From JBEKTY01 sp049515555 (GTDB taxonomy: Bacteria; Planctomycetota; Planctomycetia; Pirellulales; Thermoguttaceae), in contig JBEKTY010000073.1 of the NCBI GenBank assembly GCA_049515555.1, positions 1 to 56,892 on the forward strand: a stretch of 56,892 nt of DNA, read 5' to 3'. The first letter of the stretch is position 1. Every line of letters begins with the position of its first letter. Position numbers and translations under genes: made by a program. Below, in pieces: positions 37,313 through 46,250 of this stretch. The notes under the pieces were generated by a model. That model was not told where the DNA came from, did not search any database, and saw nothing but the letters and a program-made list of their open reading frames with translations.

Positions 37313-37800
37313 TTATGCAACGTTAGGGTTAACAACGCTTACCGCGTTGTCCACCAGGTTCAATTGCACATGTAGCGGTTCGCAGGCGCGCTTGATATAG
37401 AACTGGCTCACCATCGGCTTGTGGTAGTAATCGAAGTTCTGCCACTGCACGTCGGGGTAGCAAGAGTTGATCTTCCATTCGGTAAACCCGCTGGTGATGT
37501 CCCACATGCGATGGTTGACCGCTTCATAGAACGAGCGGTGCTGATCGGCGGTGACCAGATGCCCCTTCCAACAGTAATCCGCCACGCTCTCCGGTTCGTC
37601 AACGCGCTGGAGCAATACGTATCCATCAAGCTGGCTGAGTGGATTGACGCAAAGAAGGAAACCGTGAAGGTTCACTTTCAGAGGCTCGAAGATCCTCTTG
37701 GGCACTTCATAACGGGGTTCTGCCGCGCAGACGATGCCGCTCGTGAGCCAGTCGATGAACAGAAGCCGCTTCCATTCCCAGACGAGTAGTAGCTGAGGGT
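37313..37800 (-). pseudogene. Glycoside hydrolase family 2 (beta-mannosidase-like) fragment
   Basis: The reading AVNHRMWDITSGFTEWKINS, then VQWQNFDYYHKPMVSQFYIK and ACEPLHVQLN matches the end of the catalytic barrel of GH2 beta-mannosidase/glucosaminidase-type enzymes. The frame stops right after VSVVNPNVA, where such proteins continue for hundreds of residues, and the upstream catalytic part is missing. It is a short remnant, not a functional gene. An open frame continues upstream to 37918, opposite to the next fragment. Confidence 0.7.
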
Positions 37801-37820
37801 GGCGGCTCGGGACCGGACCT

Positions 37821-37942
37821 ATGCCCATGCAATCCACAAATTGCCAACGTGGAACGCTCCTTGGCCTGTCCATCGGCGATGCCCTCGGTGCCGCCGTCGA
37901 GTTCGAGCTGCCGGGCACCTTCGCCGAAGTGACCGGCTACCG
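37821..37942 (+). pseudogene. ADP-ribosylglycohydrolase N-terminal fragment
   Basis: RGTLLGLSIGDALGAAVEFE followed by LPGTFAEVTGYR is the N-terminal signature of ADP-ribosylglycohydrolases (DraG family). The similarity stops at about 37942, after which the sequence belongs to other DNA. It is a truncated remnant. Confidence 0.65.
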
Positions 37943-37997
37943 CTACTTTACGTTCTTCCGCAGCTCTTCGAACCTGACCTGCGCCGGGATCTTGTTG

Positions 37998-39893
37998 TTA
38001 GAGACTGTCAGGCAATTTGGCGCCGCCGAGCGATTCGGCGGCCGGCACAGCGTTGTCCTTGTAGTTGAAGTTGCCCTTCAAGATCGCCGTATCCTTTACG
38101 TCCAGATCGAGCTCCTGGAAGCCGCCCGAGCCGGGAAAGAGGAGCACCTCCGTGTTCAGGGCCGGCAGCTTGGTTTGCCACGGCCCCGTGCTGACCGTCA
38201 CGACCTTGCCGTCCACCTTCTGGACTATGACGAACGTGCTGAGTTCCCCGGCCTTCATCATCGGGGCTTGCTCCACAGCCACGGAACCCGAACTGAGGGT
38301 GATCTTGCCGACGCTGTTGCTGCCGCGCTCGGTCAGCACGCCCTTGATCGTCGTGCCCACCACCGGGTCCCAGTCGGCCCAGTACTTTCCCTTGCTCGGC
38401 TGGGCCGTCTTCCCGTTGCACCAGCCGTTGCCCATGTTGGGGAAGCCCAACGAGTAGATATAGTGCTTGCCGTAGCCGAACCCGGTCATTTCGACCTCGT
38501 ATAGCCAGGTATAGCCTTTCTTCCCCAGGATGTTCCCCACGATGTTGTAGCAGCGGGTGAAGCGGTTGAGGTTCACGGCGACCCACCACTGCGTCGTCTT
38601 GTCGGAGCTTGCGTGGAACCAGTTACGGAAGGCGGTGTCGTGCGAGCAACTGCCCCAATAGCCGTCGGCCTGGAACCGCGGCATGTAGTTGCCTTCATAC
38701 AGGTTGAAGCTATTGTGGGGGGCGTGGTTGGCGTCAATCGACATGCCCAACAGGCCGCCCTGGATCCAGTCGTCGTCGCAGAAGTTGTAGGCGAACACGT
38801 TGCCGGCGGAGCCGCCGTCCACCTCCGTGTCGGGCGAGATGATGTTGTCTTCGATCAGGCAATGCGAGGCCATGCCCAGGAAGAGCCCGCCGCCGTTCGG
38901 GCCCGCGGCCGTCTTGCGGCCGTAGATGTTGCAGTGCCTGATCTCGCACTGCAGCGAGCCATCCAGACCAATGAGCCGGTTCTGCGCCTTCCGCACCGTC
39001 ACGTTCTTCACCCAGCAGCCGTAGCTCTGCCCGATGCCGACCAGGCAACCGCCCGACGGGCAGTCCGTGCCATCGACGGTCAAGTCTTCGAGGCCTACCG
39101 ACTCGGCATAGCGTCCCACCGGCCGCATGATTGGTGCCAGTTCAGCGGGCACGTCAAACAGCAGCGGCGGCGAGATCGTCACCGTCGTGGCGGTCTTCGC
39201 GACAATACGAGTAATGTATTTCCGATCGTAGCCGGGGGCCCCGCCCGAGGAGAGCACGGGCAGCTTCTTGTCGCCTTTGATGGCAATCTGGACAATCTCG
39301 CCTACCCCGCCCTTGGGATAATCCTTCATCACGTTGGTGTCGCCGACCGTGAGTTCGGTCGCCCCCCGCTTGTAGCTGCCCTCAATGTTGAGCTTCAGGC
39401 GGTTGCCATACCACCAGTCGCCGCCGTCGGCAGGCGTAACGCTGACGCCGGCGCTCTGCGGGCCGCTGGGCTTGATGAGCGTCTTATCCGGCCCCTCGCC
39501 GCGGATCGTGATCCGGCTCTTGCCGCCGTAGACCGTGATCCCGTGGTTGGCCAGATAGGTCCCCGCCGGGAGAAAGACCACGTCGTTGTCCTTGGCGTCG
39601 TTAATCGCCTTGACGATCGCCGGCTGGGCATCGGTCTTTCCGGTCTTGTCGGCGTTGTAGGGGGCCTTGGTGACGTCGATCAGGTGCGTGCGGTTGGTGG
39701 GGATGCCGCCGGGCACGCCTACGGTCACACCCGGCGTCCAGTTCGTAAGTCGTTCGGCCGGAATCAGCTCCGCAGCCTTTCCGCAAGGAAGCGATGAAGC
39801 CAGCAACGCCAAGAACACCACCGGCAACACAAGGCCGGCCTTGCTGGACGCCAACGAACCGTGAATCGCGATATGCGTCATAGCGAATCTCAT
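37998..39893 (-). CDS. Secreted pectate-lyase-like parallel beta-helix protein
   Basis: 631 residues from ATG 39893 (or ATG 39881). The signal peptide (AGLVLPVVFLALLASSLPCG) is followed by a Pectate_lyase_3-like N-terminus (IDVTKAPYNADKTGKTDAQP, AIVKAINDAKDNDVVFLPAG) and beta-helix rungs. It is probably a polysaccharide-degrading enzyme or glycan-binding protein outside the cytoplasm. The catalytic site was not assigned. Its end lies close to the GH2 and DraG fragments. Confidence 0.83.
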   Translation of the reverse strand: MRFAMTHIAIHGSLASSKAGLVLPVVFLALLASSLPCGKAAELIPAERLTNWTPGVTVGVPGGIPTNRTHLIDVTKAPYNADKTGKTDAQPAIVKAINDAKDNDVVFLPAGTYLANHGITVYGGKSRITIRGEGPDKTLIKPSGPQSAGVSVTPADGGDWWYGNRLKLNIEGSYKRGATELTVGDTNVMKDYPKGGVGEIVQIAIKGDKKLPVLSSGGAPGYDRKYITRIVAKTATTVTISPPLLFDVPAELAPIMRPVGRYAESVGLEDLTVDGTDCPSGGCLVGIGQSYGCWVKNVTVRKAQNRLIGLDGSLQCEIRHCNIYGRKTAAGPNGGGLFLGMASHCLIEDNIISPDTEVDGGSAGNVFAYNFCDDDWIQGGLLGMSIDANHAPHNSFNLYEGNYMPRFQADGYWGSCSHDTAFRNWFHASSDKTTQWWVAVNLNRFTRCYNIVGNILGKKGYTWLYEVEMTGFGYGKHYIYSLGFPNMGNGWCNGKTAQPSKGKYWADWDPVVGTTIKGVLTERGSNSVGKITLSSGSVAVEQAPMMKAGELSTFVIVQKVDGKVVTVSTGPWQTKLPALNTEVLLFPGSGGFQELDLDVKDTAILKGNFNYKDNAVPAAESLGGAKLPDSL

Positions 39894-40478
39894 GAAACGA
39901 GTGCGGTGGGACGAAACCAGCAGGACGAAGGGACACCCCCGGGTCTCCAACGGTGGGCAGAATGGTGAGGCCACGAAGCTCGCCGAGGCGATCCCCTCGC
40001 TAGCTACCAACATAGTAAGCCGAGTCACGGCCGGCAACAGTGCTGATACGGCCGCGTTGAGGGCCTCGGCAAGCGAGGCGCCGGACCGTTCTCAGGCACG
40101 GGCGGGCCTCCCGGAAATTGCGTCATGTTCGTCACGTGCGTCATGCCCGCGAGGCGACCGGCGCAACGTGGCGACAGCAATGCAAATAAGTCGGCCCGGC
40201 ATGACGCAAATAGCGGCGGACTGACGGACGTGGCGGCGGCCGTGACGCAAATCCCGCTCCAATTCCCGAGAAATGACGCAAATGACGCTCGTGACGGAAC
40301 ATCCGGGGCCGCCAAGCCGGGCCGCGAGCCCATTACACAGGAATTACAAGAATCTGGCCCGCGGGCCTCGCAATCCGCTTGATCTTTCTCCGAAAACCTG
40401 GCTCCTGTGTGGATGTGCGGGCGAACGCAGGAGTTCGCTGCGAAGATTGAAGTACCCTTTTTCCCAAGGAGATGTGCC
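39894..40478. other. 585-bp intergenic region with TGACGCAAAT repeats
   Basis: Exact TGACGCAAAT copies at 40202-40211, 40243-40252 and 40274-40283; an inverted near copy (ATTGCGTCA) near 40117-40125; and further GCGTCA/TGACG pieces. No convincing gene. It may be an operator array or a degenerate interspersed repeat. Confidence 0.6.
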
Positions 40479-40889
40479 ATGAAGAAGAGCGAGGTGAAGA
40501 TCGGACGCGTGTACACCGCGAAGGTGACCAACAAGGTGGTCCAGGTGCGGATCGACGCGGAGAGCCGCTACGGCGGTTGGGACGCCACGAACCTGGCCAC
40601 CGGCAAGAAGGTCCGCATCCAGTCGGCCCAGCGCCTGCGGGCGGCCGTGGGCGGCGACGGTGCCCCGACGGGCGGCCGGAAGGGCAAGGGCGGCCGGAAG
40701 GCCAAGGCCCCGGCCGAGGCCCAACCGGCGGAAACGTCGGCGCCCACGGGCGAAGAGGCGGCCACCGCCCCACCGGCCGCCCGGGGCAAGGCTGGAAAGG
40801 CCAAGCGGTCGCGGGCCAAGAAGGAGCCCAAGGAAAAGCGGATGAGCGGCCTGGACGCCGCGGCCAAGGTGCTCGAGGAGTCCGGCTAG
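40479..40889 (+). CDS. Basic Lys/Ala-rich protein, N-terminal part of a HARE-HTH protein (ended by in-frame TAG)
   Basis: 136 residues from ATG 40479, with AAGGAG ideally spaced. A small beta domain (KIGRVYTAKVTNKVVQVRID, YGGWDATNLATGKKVRI) is followed by a basic disordered linker of Gly/Lys/Ala/Pro. At the end comes the first helix of a HARE-HTH domain (MSGLDAAAKVLEESG) before the TAG at 40887-40889. The next codons continue the same domain in the same frame. Probably DNA-associated. Confidence 0.75.
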   Translation: MKKSEVKIGRVYTAKVTNKVVQVRIDAESRYGGWDATNLATGKKVRIQSAQRLRAAVGGDGAPTGGRKGKGGRKAKAPAEAQPAETSAPTGEEAATAPPAARGKAGKAKRSRAKKEPKEKRMSGLDAAAKVLEESG

Positions 40890-41066
40890 CCGATGACCGC
40901 CAAAGAAATGGTCGCGGCGGCCGAGGCCAAGGGCTACTGGAAGTCGCCCGGCGGCAAGACGCCCCACGCCACGGTCTACTCGGCGATCATCCGCGAGATC
41001 AAGATCAAGGGCAAGGAGTCCCGCTTCAGCAAGGCCGACCGGGGCAAGTTCGCCCGCAAGGGCTAG
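40890..41066 (+). pseudogene. Remainder of the HARE-HTH domain downstream of the in-frame stop
   Basis: Directly after TAG the same frame reads PMTAKEMVAAAEAKGYWKSP followed by GGKTPHATVYSAIIREIKIK and RFSKADRGKFARKG, the rest of the winged-helix HARE-HTH domain, ending at TAG 41064-41066. An ATG at 40893 could start a separate 57-residue protein, but no ribosome site is evident. This is either a nonsense mutation (CAG to TAG is the simplest), readthrough, or two chains. Confidence 0.7.
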
Positions 41067-41340
41067 GTCCATCCTGCTCCCCCCTCCTTACCCCGGCTCC
41101 GACCGGGGTTCTCTTCGGCCACTTTTGGCCTCCGGGCTCTTTCGGGCACTCCCCACGCGCAACGGGCGCGGCGATGAGCCAACGAGCTCAGGTGCGAGCA
41201 GCCTTGGCTCGCGATTCCGAGATTGCCGAGTGGACCATTCGTATGCTGCAGCGCTCCTCGTCTGGCGGGAGGAACACCGGGCTTGAGCGCGCGGTGTCGG
41301 CGTTGCCTAAATCGCGTCGGTGTGTCCAACCGAAGCCGGT
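41067..41340. other. Intergenic stretch
   Basis: No gene recognised. It joins directly onto the truncated transporter remnant. Confidence 0.4.
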
Positions 41341-42154
41341 GATCGCCATCCAATTCTGCTTCGGCGCGGCCGAATCCGGGGCCTGGCCTGCGGTCACGCG
41401 AACGCTCTCCCGTTGGATCCCCTGTCGCGAGCGAGGCCGGGCCCAGGGCATCGCCTTGGTCGGCGCCCATGCTACGGCCGCGCTGACACCCCTTCTGGTC
41501 CACGAGTTGGGCCACTCTCTTTCCTGGCGAGCGATCTTCTTGGTCTTCGGTTTTGCGGGGCTGCTCTGGGCGGCCGTTTGGTACGTCTGGTTCCGCGACG
41601 AGCCTGTGCGGCACCCGCACGTCAACGCGGCGGAACTTGCCCGCATCCTGGAGGACTGCAACCTCGGCAGCGGGAGGCCGAATGCCTCGCCGGGGCCCAG
41701 CCGCCAACCGCCTGCCTTGCCCCTCTGGCAGCGACTCTTGATGCACCGCAACGTCTGGGCGCTGTGCCTGATGTACCTGCCCAACAGCTTCCTGGTCTAT
41801 TTCTTCATCACCTGGTTCCACAAATTTCTCAGCGAGGGGCGGGGCATGACGGGTCGGCAATTGGCCTTCTTCACCGGATTGCCGCTGCCGCTGAGCGTGG
41901 CCGGCGACGTGCTGGGCGGCGTCCTGACCGATTGGGCCGGCGGCCGCTTTGGCCGGCGGTGGGGCCGCGCCGGCGTGGTCAGCGCCACGATGAACACCGC
42001 CGGGCAGGTCGGCGCCGCGATTTGCCCGGTGCTGGTGGTTTACCTGAAAGATCATTCATCCTATGGATGGAATGCCGATCTGGTGCTGATAGACGCGAGT
42101 TTCCTCGTGGCTTCGTTGTTTTGGTTCCTTATCGATCCTCAAAAGAAGGTGTAG
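41341..42154 (+). pseudogene. MFS transporter (sugar-acid/anion symporter type) with N-terminal truncation and internal deletion
   Basis: Homology begins abruptly at AIQFCFGAAESGAWPAVTRT and RWIPCRERGRAQG, the fourth helix region of ACS/hexuronate-type MFS carriers, so the first three helices are missing. The segment FFITWFHKFLSEGRGMTGRQ is intact. After GRRWGRAGVVSATMNTAGQV the sequence jumps from the 6-7 linker region to the eleventh helix, so roughly three helices have been removed in frame. The C-terminus is normal. It lies upstream of two sugar-acid dehydrogenases, so the parent was probably their importer. Confidence 0.75.
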
Positions 42155-42249
42155 TTGACAAGCTGGATCGGGTCGTCCAAGATTACGATCGTGCGCCTGC
42201 CGCCCGCGGAGCCGGCAGGCGCGAAACTTGCGCTCTAGGGGAAAACGTC

Positions 42250-43239
42250 ATGGAAATCATAGTGACCGGCGCCGGAGGATTCCTCGGGCACCGCCTCGTC
42301 AAGAAACTGTTGGAACAATCGTCGCTGGCAGGTCCCGAGGGCCGCGCCCAACCCATCGAGCGGGTTGTGGCGTGCGACCTGAAGCTTCCGGCGCTGCCGG
42401 ACGATTCAAGGGTGCAGCAGGTCGAGGCCGATGTTTCCGCATCCGAAGTGCCGGACGGCCTCGTCAACCGGCGCACCGGCGCCGTCTTCCACCTGGCGGC
42501 CGTGGTGAGCGTGGCGGCGGAGCAGGACTTTGATCTGGGCATGCGTGTGAACCTGGACGGCACGCGGTCGCTGCTAGAAGCGTGCCGACGGTCGGCGCCG
42601 GGGTGTCGATTTCTCTTTGCCAGTTCCGCCGCCGTGTACGGCGGCGATTTGCCCGCAGTCGTGGAAGACGGCACGGCGCTGGCGCCGCAAACTTCCTACG
42701 GCGCGCAGAAGGCGATCGGCGAACTGCTCATCAACGATTACAGCCGCCGGGGGTTTGTCGACGGCCGATGCTTGCGGCTGCCCACGATCGCGGTTCGGCC
42801 CGGCCGGCCGAACCTGGCGGCGTCGGCGTTCGCCAGCTCCATTATCCGCGAGCCCTTGGAAGGGCGCGAGGTCGTCTGCCCCGTGCCGCCCGAGACGCCG
42901 GTCTGCATTCTTTCTCCCCGCAAGGTGATCGAGTCGTTCCTGCGGGCTGCCGCGGTGCCTGCCGCCGACTGGGGGCCGGCCCGCGTGACGCAACTCCCGG
43001 GCATCACGCTCACGGTGCGCGACATGCTGGCGGCGTTGGAGCGGGTTGCGGGCGCGGCGGTCGCGCGCCGCGTGCGATTCCAGGCGGACCCGGTCATCCA
43101 GCGGATCGTCGCCGGCTGGCCGACCTGCTTCGATTCGGTCAAGAGCCGCCGGCTTGGATTCACCGCCGACCGGAGCATGGATGACGTGATCAGCGCCTTC
43201 ATTGAAGACGAACTGAGGCCGGCTGGCGCCGCCGCTTGA
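42250..43239 (+). CDS. denD: NAD-dependent D-erythronate dehydrogenase-like SDR
   Basis: 329 residues from ATG 42250. Extended SDR fold with GAGGFLGHRLV at the N-terminus, DLK after strand two, AAVVSVAAEQDFD, and the catalytic SSAAVYGG plus YGAQK (Tyr/Lys). The sequence style and the C-terminal half (RPGRPNLAASAFASSIIREP, CFDSVKSRRLGF) match the DenD group that oxidises D-erythronate to 2-keto-D-erythronate. The neighbour is a threonate-dehydrogenase-like gene starting at its stop, which supports a four-carbon sugar-acid pathway. Confidence 0.82.
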   Translation: MEIIVTGAGGFLGHRLVKKLLEQSSLAGPEGRAQPIERVVACDLKLPALPDDSRVQQVEADVSASEVPDGLVNRRTGAVFHLAAVVSVAAEQDFDLGMRVNLDGTRSLLEACRRSAPGCRFLFASSAAVYGGDLPAVVEDGTALAPQTSYGAQKAIGELLINDYSRRGFVDGRCLRLPTIAVRPGRPNLAASAFASSIIREPLEGREVVCPVPPETPVCILSPRKVIESFLRAAAVPAADWGPARVTQLPGITLTVRDMLAALERVAGAAVARRVRFQADPVIQRIVAGWPTCFDSVKSRRLGFTADRSMDDVISAFIEDELRPAGAAA

Positions 43240-43271
43240 GTCCCATGCCCCCTAACGCTGTTGCGAGAAAG

Positions 43272-44156
43272 ATGATGGTTGAACGAATTGCTCTTCTCGG
43301 TTGCGGTCGCATGGGACTGCCCATGGCCGAGCGGCTGCTGGCGGCCGGATTCAATTTGACGATTTGGAACCGCACGCCCCAGAAGGCCCAGCCGCTGCTG
43401 ACCCGCGGTGCGGGCTGGGCGGACACCCCGGCCGCCGCCGTCACGGGCGCGGGCGTAGTCATCACCATGCTCACCGACGGCAATGCGGTCAGCGCCGTCG
43501 TGTTCGAATCGGGCGCGGCACAGGCCATGGCCCCCGGCGCGGTCCTGGTGGACATGACGTCGACGTCGCCGCGGGTCGCCCGGGAACACGCCGCCCGGCT
43601 GGCCCAGTACGGCGTCTCCTATGTGGACGCGCCCGTGTCCGGCGGCACCAGCGGCGCCGCGGGGGGCACGCTGGCAATCATGGCCGGCGGCGATCCGCAG
43701 GTCCTGGCCGCACTGGCGCCGGTCTTCGCGCCGCTGGGGACGGCACGGCGCGTGGGACCGGTCGGAGCGGGCCAACTCTCGAAGCTGGCCAACCAGGTCA
43801 TCGTCGCCGTCACCATCGGCGCGGTCGCCGAGGCGCTGCTGCTGGCCGAACGCGGCGGCGCCGACCCTGCTGCGGTCCAGGACGCCCTGCGCGGAGGTTT
43901 CGCCGACAGCCGCATCCTTAAGGAGCACGGGCGGCGCATGCTTGATCGCAATTTTGCCCCCGGTGGGACGGTCCACAACCAAATCAAGGACCTGGACGCG
44001 GCCAGCGACGCTGCGGCCGACGCTGGCTTGCAACTCCCTTTGCTCTCGGCCATCCGCGAGCTATTCTCCGGCCTGCGCAGCAACGGCGGCGGCGACCTGG
44101 ATCACAGCGCCCTGTTCCTCGAAATCCAGCGCCAGTCGGTTGCGGCCAACGGGTAG
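43272..44156 (+). CDS. ltnD: Beta-hydroxyacid dehydrogenase (L-threonate dehydrogenase / tartronate semialdehyde reductase type)
   Basis: 294 residues from ATG 43272 with GAGAAAG upstream; ATG 43245 or a TTG overlapping the denD stop are alternatives. GCGRMGLPMAERLLAAGF is the NAD-binding motif. DAPVSGGTSGAAGGTLAIMAGG carries the substrate-binding loop, and Lys in GQLSKLANQ is the catalytic residue. The family includes LtnD, GarR and 3-hydroxyisobutyrate dehydrogenase; LtnD is favoured because of adjacent denD, but the exact substrate is not proven. Confidence 0.75.
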   Translation: MMVERIALLGCGRMGLPMAERLLAAGFNLTIWNRTPQKAQPLLTRGAGWADTPAAAVTGAGVVITMLTDGNAVSAVVFESGAAQAMAPGAVLVDMTSTSPRVAREHAARLAQYGVSYVDAPVSGGTSGAAGGTLAIMAGGDPQVLAALAPVFAPLGTARRVGPVGAGQLSKLANQVIVAVTIGAVAEALLLAERGGADPAAVQDALRGGFADSRILKEHGRRMLDRNFAPGGTVHNQIKDLDAASDAAADAGLQLPLLSAIRELFSGLRSNGGGDLDHSALFLEIQRQSVAANG

Positions 44157-44809
44157 CCGCCTGCGGGAGAGGATCTTACACCCGGTACGGCAACACGTGC
44201 GCAAGCACATCTTCCAGGGGCACGGTTGCCAACGCTATCGCCGTATTGCACACGCCGTAGTAGATGTACACAAGCCCGTCCTTCACCACCGCTCCGGTGG
44301 GGAAGATCACGTGGGGTAGCTGGAGTCGTGCTGGTCGAAATTGGCCTTGGCCTAGCCGCCTGGACGATCGTCCGCGGATCGCAATCCAGGGCCTCGGCCA
44401 GCAGCACATGCGAATCGAGGGAACCGGGCCAGGCGCAGACCGAGGCCGCCGACGCCGAGAATTGCGAACGTATCCTGCGTCGGTCACCCCCACCTCCGCA
44501 GCGAAGGTCATTTCCAGCACGCGTCGGCCGCCCCCACCGACGTGTCCAAGGAGCTTCGGCCAAGATGCTTCGGTCACATCGGCGTGGTGCCAAGAAACGT
44601 ATGGTCGACATGCGGCGTGTTGGAAAAGGGCTCTGTCTGTTCACTCCTTCGATGGGCGGGTCACAGGCCATCGTTTCCGCCCGGGCAATCCGAGACCGGC
44701 CTTCCGGCATGTCCGCTGATGCCCTTGGCCCAGGCGATCGGACAGGTAGAACTCGGGCCAACGGTGGCAGGATTGCTCTAGGCGGCGCGACTCGTTATCC
44801 TGCTGGTGC
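44157..44809. other. Degenerate region between ltnD and the acetyltransferase fragment
   Basis: Apart from the GH130 fragment at 44176-44480 (minus), no intact gene is visible. Confidence 0.5.
44176..44480 (-). pseudogene. GH130 (beta-mannoside phosphorylase) C-terminal fragment, frameshifted
   Basis: LQLPHVIFPTGAVVKDGLVY followed by IYYGVCNTAIALATVPLEDV is the C-terminal signature of GH130 phosphorylases. The preceding part (LLAEALDCDPRTIVQAAR) is in a different frame, and the N-terminal two thirds are missing. Confidence 0.65.
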
Positions 44810-45121
44810 ATGATCACTCCCCCGCAACGCATCTGCCTGCACGACAAGACCACGATCGAGGGATACCTCCGCGGCAACGTTTGTTCGGAGCCTTACCGCG
44901 TGGCCGCGCTGGGCAACGTCGCTACACATACCGCCCACCGAGGCAAGGGATTTGCCAAGGCCGCCGTCGCCGCGTTGTGCCACAACTTGCGCAGGACCGT
45001 GGATCACGTCGGGCTCAACGTGGCCGCCGACAATACCGCGGCGGTCCGCTGCTACCAGAGGTTGGGCTTCCAGATCATCGCCACCTACGAGGAGTGCCAC
45101 GTGCAATCCCGAGATCGGTGA
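44810..45121 (+). pseudogene. GNAT acetyltransferase, C-terminal fragment
   Basis: 103 codons from ATG 44810. From residue 30 on, AALGNVATHTAHRGKGFAKA and GLNVAADNTAAVRCYQRLGF match the acetyl-CoA loop (RGKGFA) and last strands of a GNAT domain. The N-terminal half of the fold is missing, so it is probably a remnant rather than an enzyme. Confidence 0.6.
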
Positions 45122-45374
45122 GTCGCTCTTCCGAATGCCGCTTCCGCCGGAAGGCGGGATTACGAACGTTGCCACAGAACTTGGTGTCGAGCCGCGGCGT
45201 GATCAGACCGCCGGTGCGTCGAACATTGGGCTCAAAGAATGGAGTCTGAAGAAACGCACGGGTACGCTTCGGTCACATCGACCGCCTGCGCGGCCCCGGC
45301 CCGTCTCGCTGACACGTGCAAGGATCCGTGCTTTCTTGGGATGTGGCCGCCGGTTAGGGCGCGACAACCGGCGA

Positions 45375-46223
45375 TCACCGCGATCCTACCGATGCGGGAG
45401 AATCGCTTGCAAGCCGGAAAACTCCTGTCCCTTGCCTCCAACGGCCTAGAACGATTACGAGTCTCGCAACTACCGATACAAGCAACAGTGCCGATTGTAG
45501 GGGGACCACATCGCCGGTTCGCGGCACGCGGCCCCCGTCGGCATAGCGGAGCGTTGCTAGCCGGGTCAGTGCAAATGCCTGCGGGAGCGACTTGGAAGCA
45601 GTCAGAAAACTGGGCAATCCGGCAGACATATCCTTTGAATAGTCCAGAACGTCGTCGATGATCTGGCACAGCATCGCGATTCGAAACAGGATATTGAGAT
45701 CCGCATCGCGGTCGGTCGCGCGGATTCCCGCGTCAAGGCAAGGGTTGCGGTCGGCTACCGTGGCCAGCATTCCCAGCGAAAGCCGCACGACGGCTTCGCG
45801 GTACAAACCTACTTCTTGAAACTGCCGCGCATCGCCACCGGGCAATGGACGCTTGCACTCCAGGTCCTTGAGTCTGCGCAGATATTCGACCACCGACGAA
45901 CGGAGCCCGGCTTCTTCCAGCAGTTGCAGCGTCTCACGCCACTCGTGCAGGCAATAGTTCTTATTATCGAGAACCGCGTTGGCGCAGGCTCCGAAATCGA
46001 GCAACGCCGCCAGCACTCTGAGCTTACGCCGCTGGAGCGGTTTCGCGTTGCGAAGCGTGTGAAGCGTGTCCAACGCCACGATGCACAAGACTCGCAACGG
46101 CGTCCTTGGCCTGGCCGACATGCACAGCGACAGTCCGCGCACCATGCTCCTGGCGGCAATGAGGACCGACGCGATTCCGGCATGCAGTGCCTTCCATCGT
46201 TTGCCAACGGCCTGAAAGTTCAT
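45375..46223 (-). CDS. Isoprenoid-synthase-like helical membrane-associated protein
   Basis: 282 residues from ATG 46223 (a GTG at 46247, just after the upstream stop, is also possible). All-helical. IAMLCQIIDDVLDYSKDMSA resembles the second Asp-rich region of trans-prenyltransferases, but no first DDxxD motif is seen. A hydrophobic helix (VVPLQSALLLVSVVARLVIV) near the end suggests membrane contact. It is cotranscribed with the metallophosphoesterase upstream. Substrate and activity unknown. Confidence 0.6.
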   Translation of the reverse strand: MNFQAVGKRWKALHAGIASVLIAARSMVRGLSLCMSARPRTPLRVLCIVALDTLHTLRNAKPLQRRKLRVLAALLDFGACANAVLDNKNYCLHEWRETLQLLEEAGLRSSVVEYLRRLKDLECKRPLPGGDARQFQEVGLYREAVVRLSLGMLATVADRNPCLDAGIRATDRDADLNILFRIAMLCQIIDDVLDYSKDMSAGLPSFLTASKSLPQAFALTRLATLRYADGGRVPRTGDVVPLQSALLLVSVVARLVIVLGRWRQGTGVFRLASDSPASVGSR

Positions 46224-46250
46224 AGGTCGGCCCTGCCGAGTGCCCACACT

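Noticed and set aside
40472..41340. One continuous plus-strand frame through the HARE-HTH gene into the transporter
   Set aside because: It is out of frame with the conserved HARE-HTH sequence in its first part; only the transporter part after 41341 is supported.
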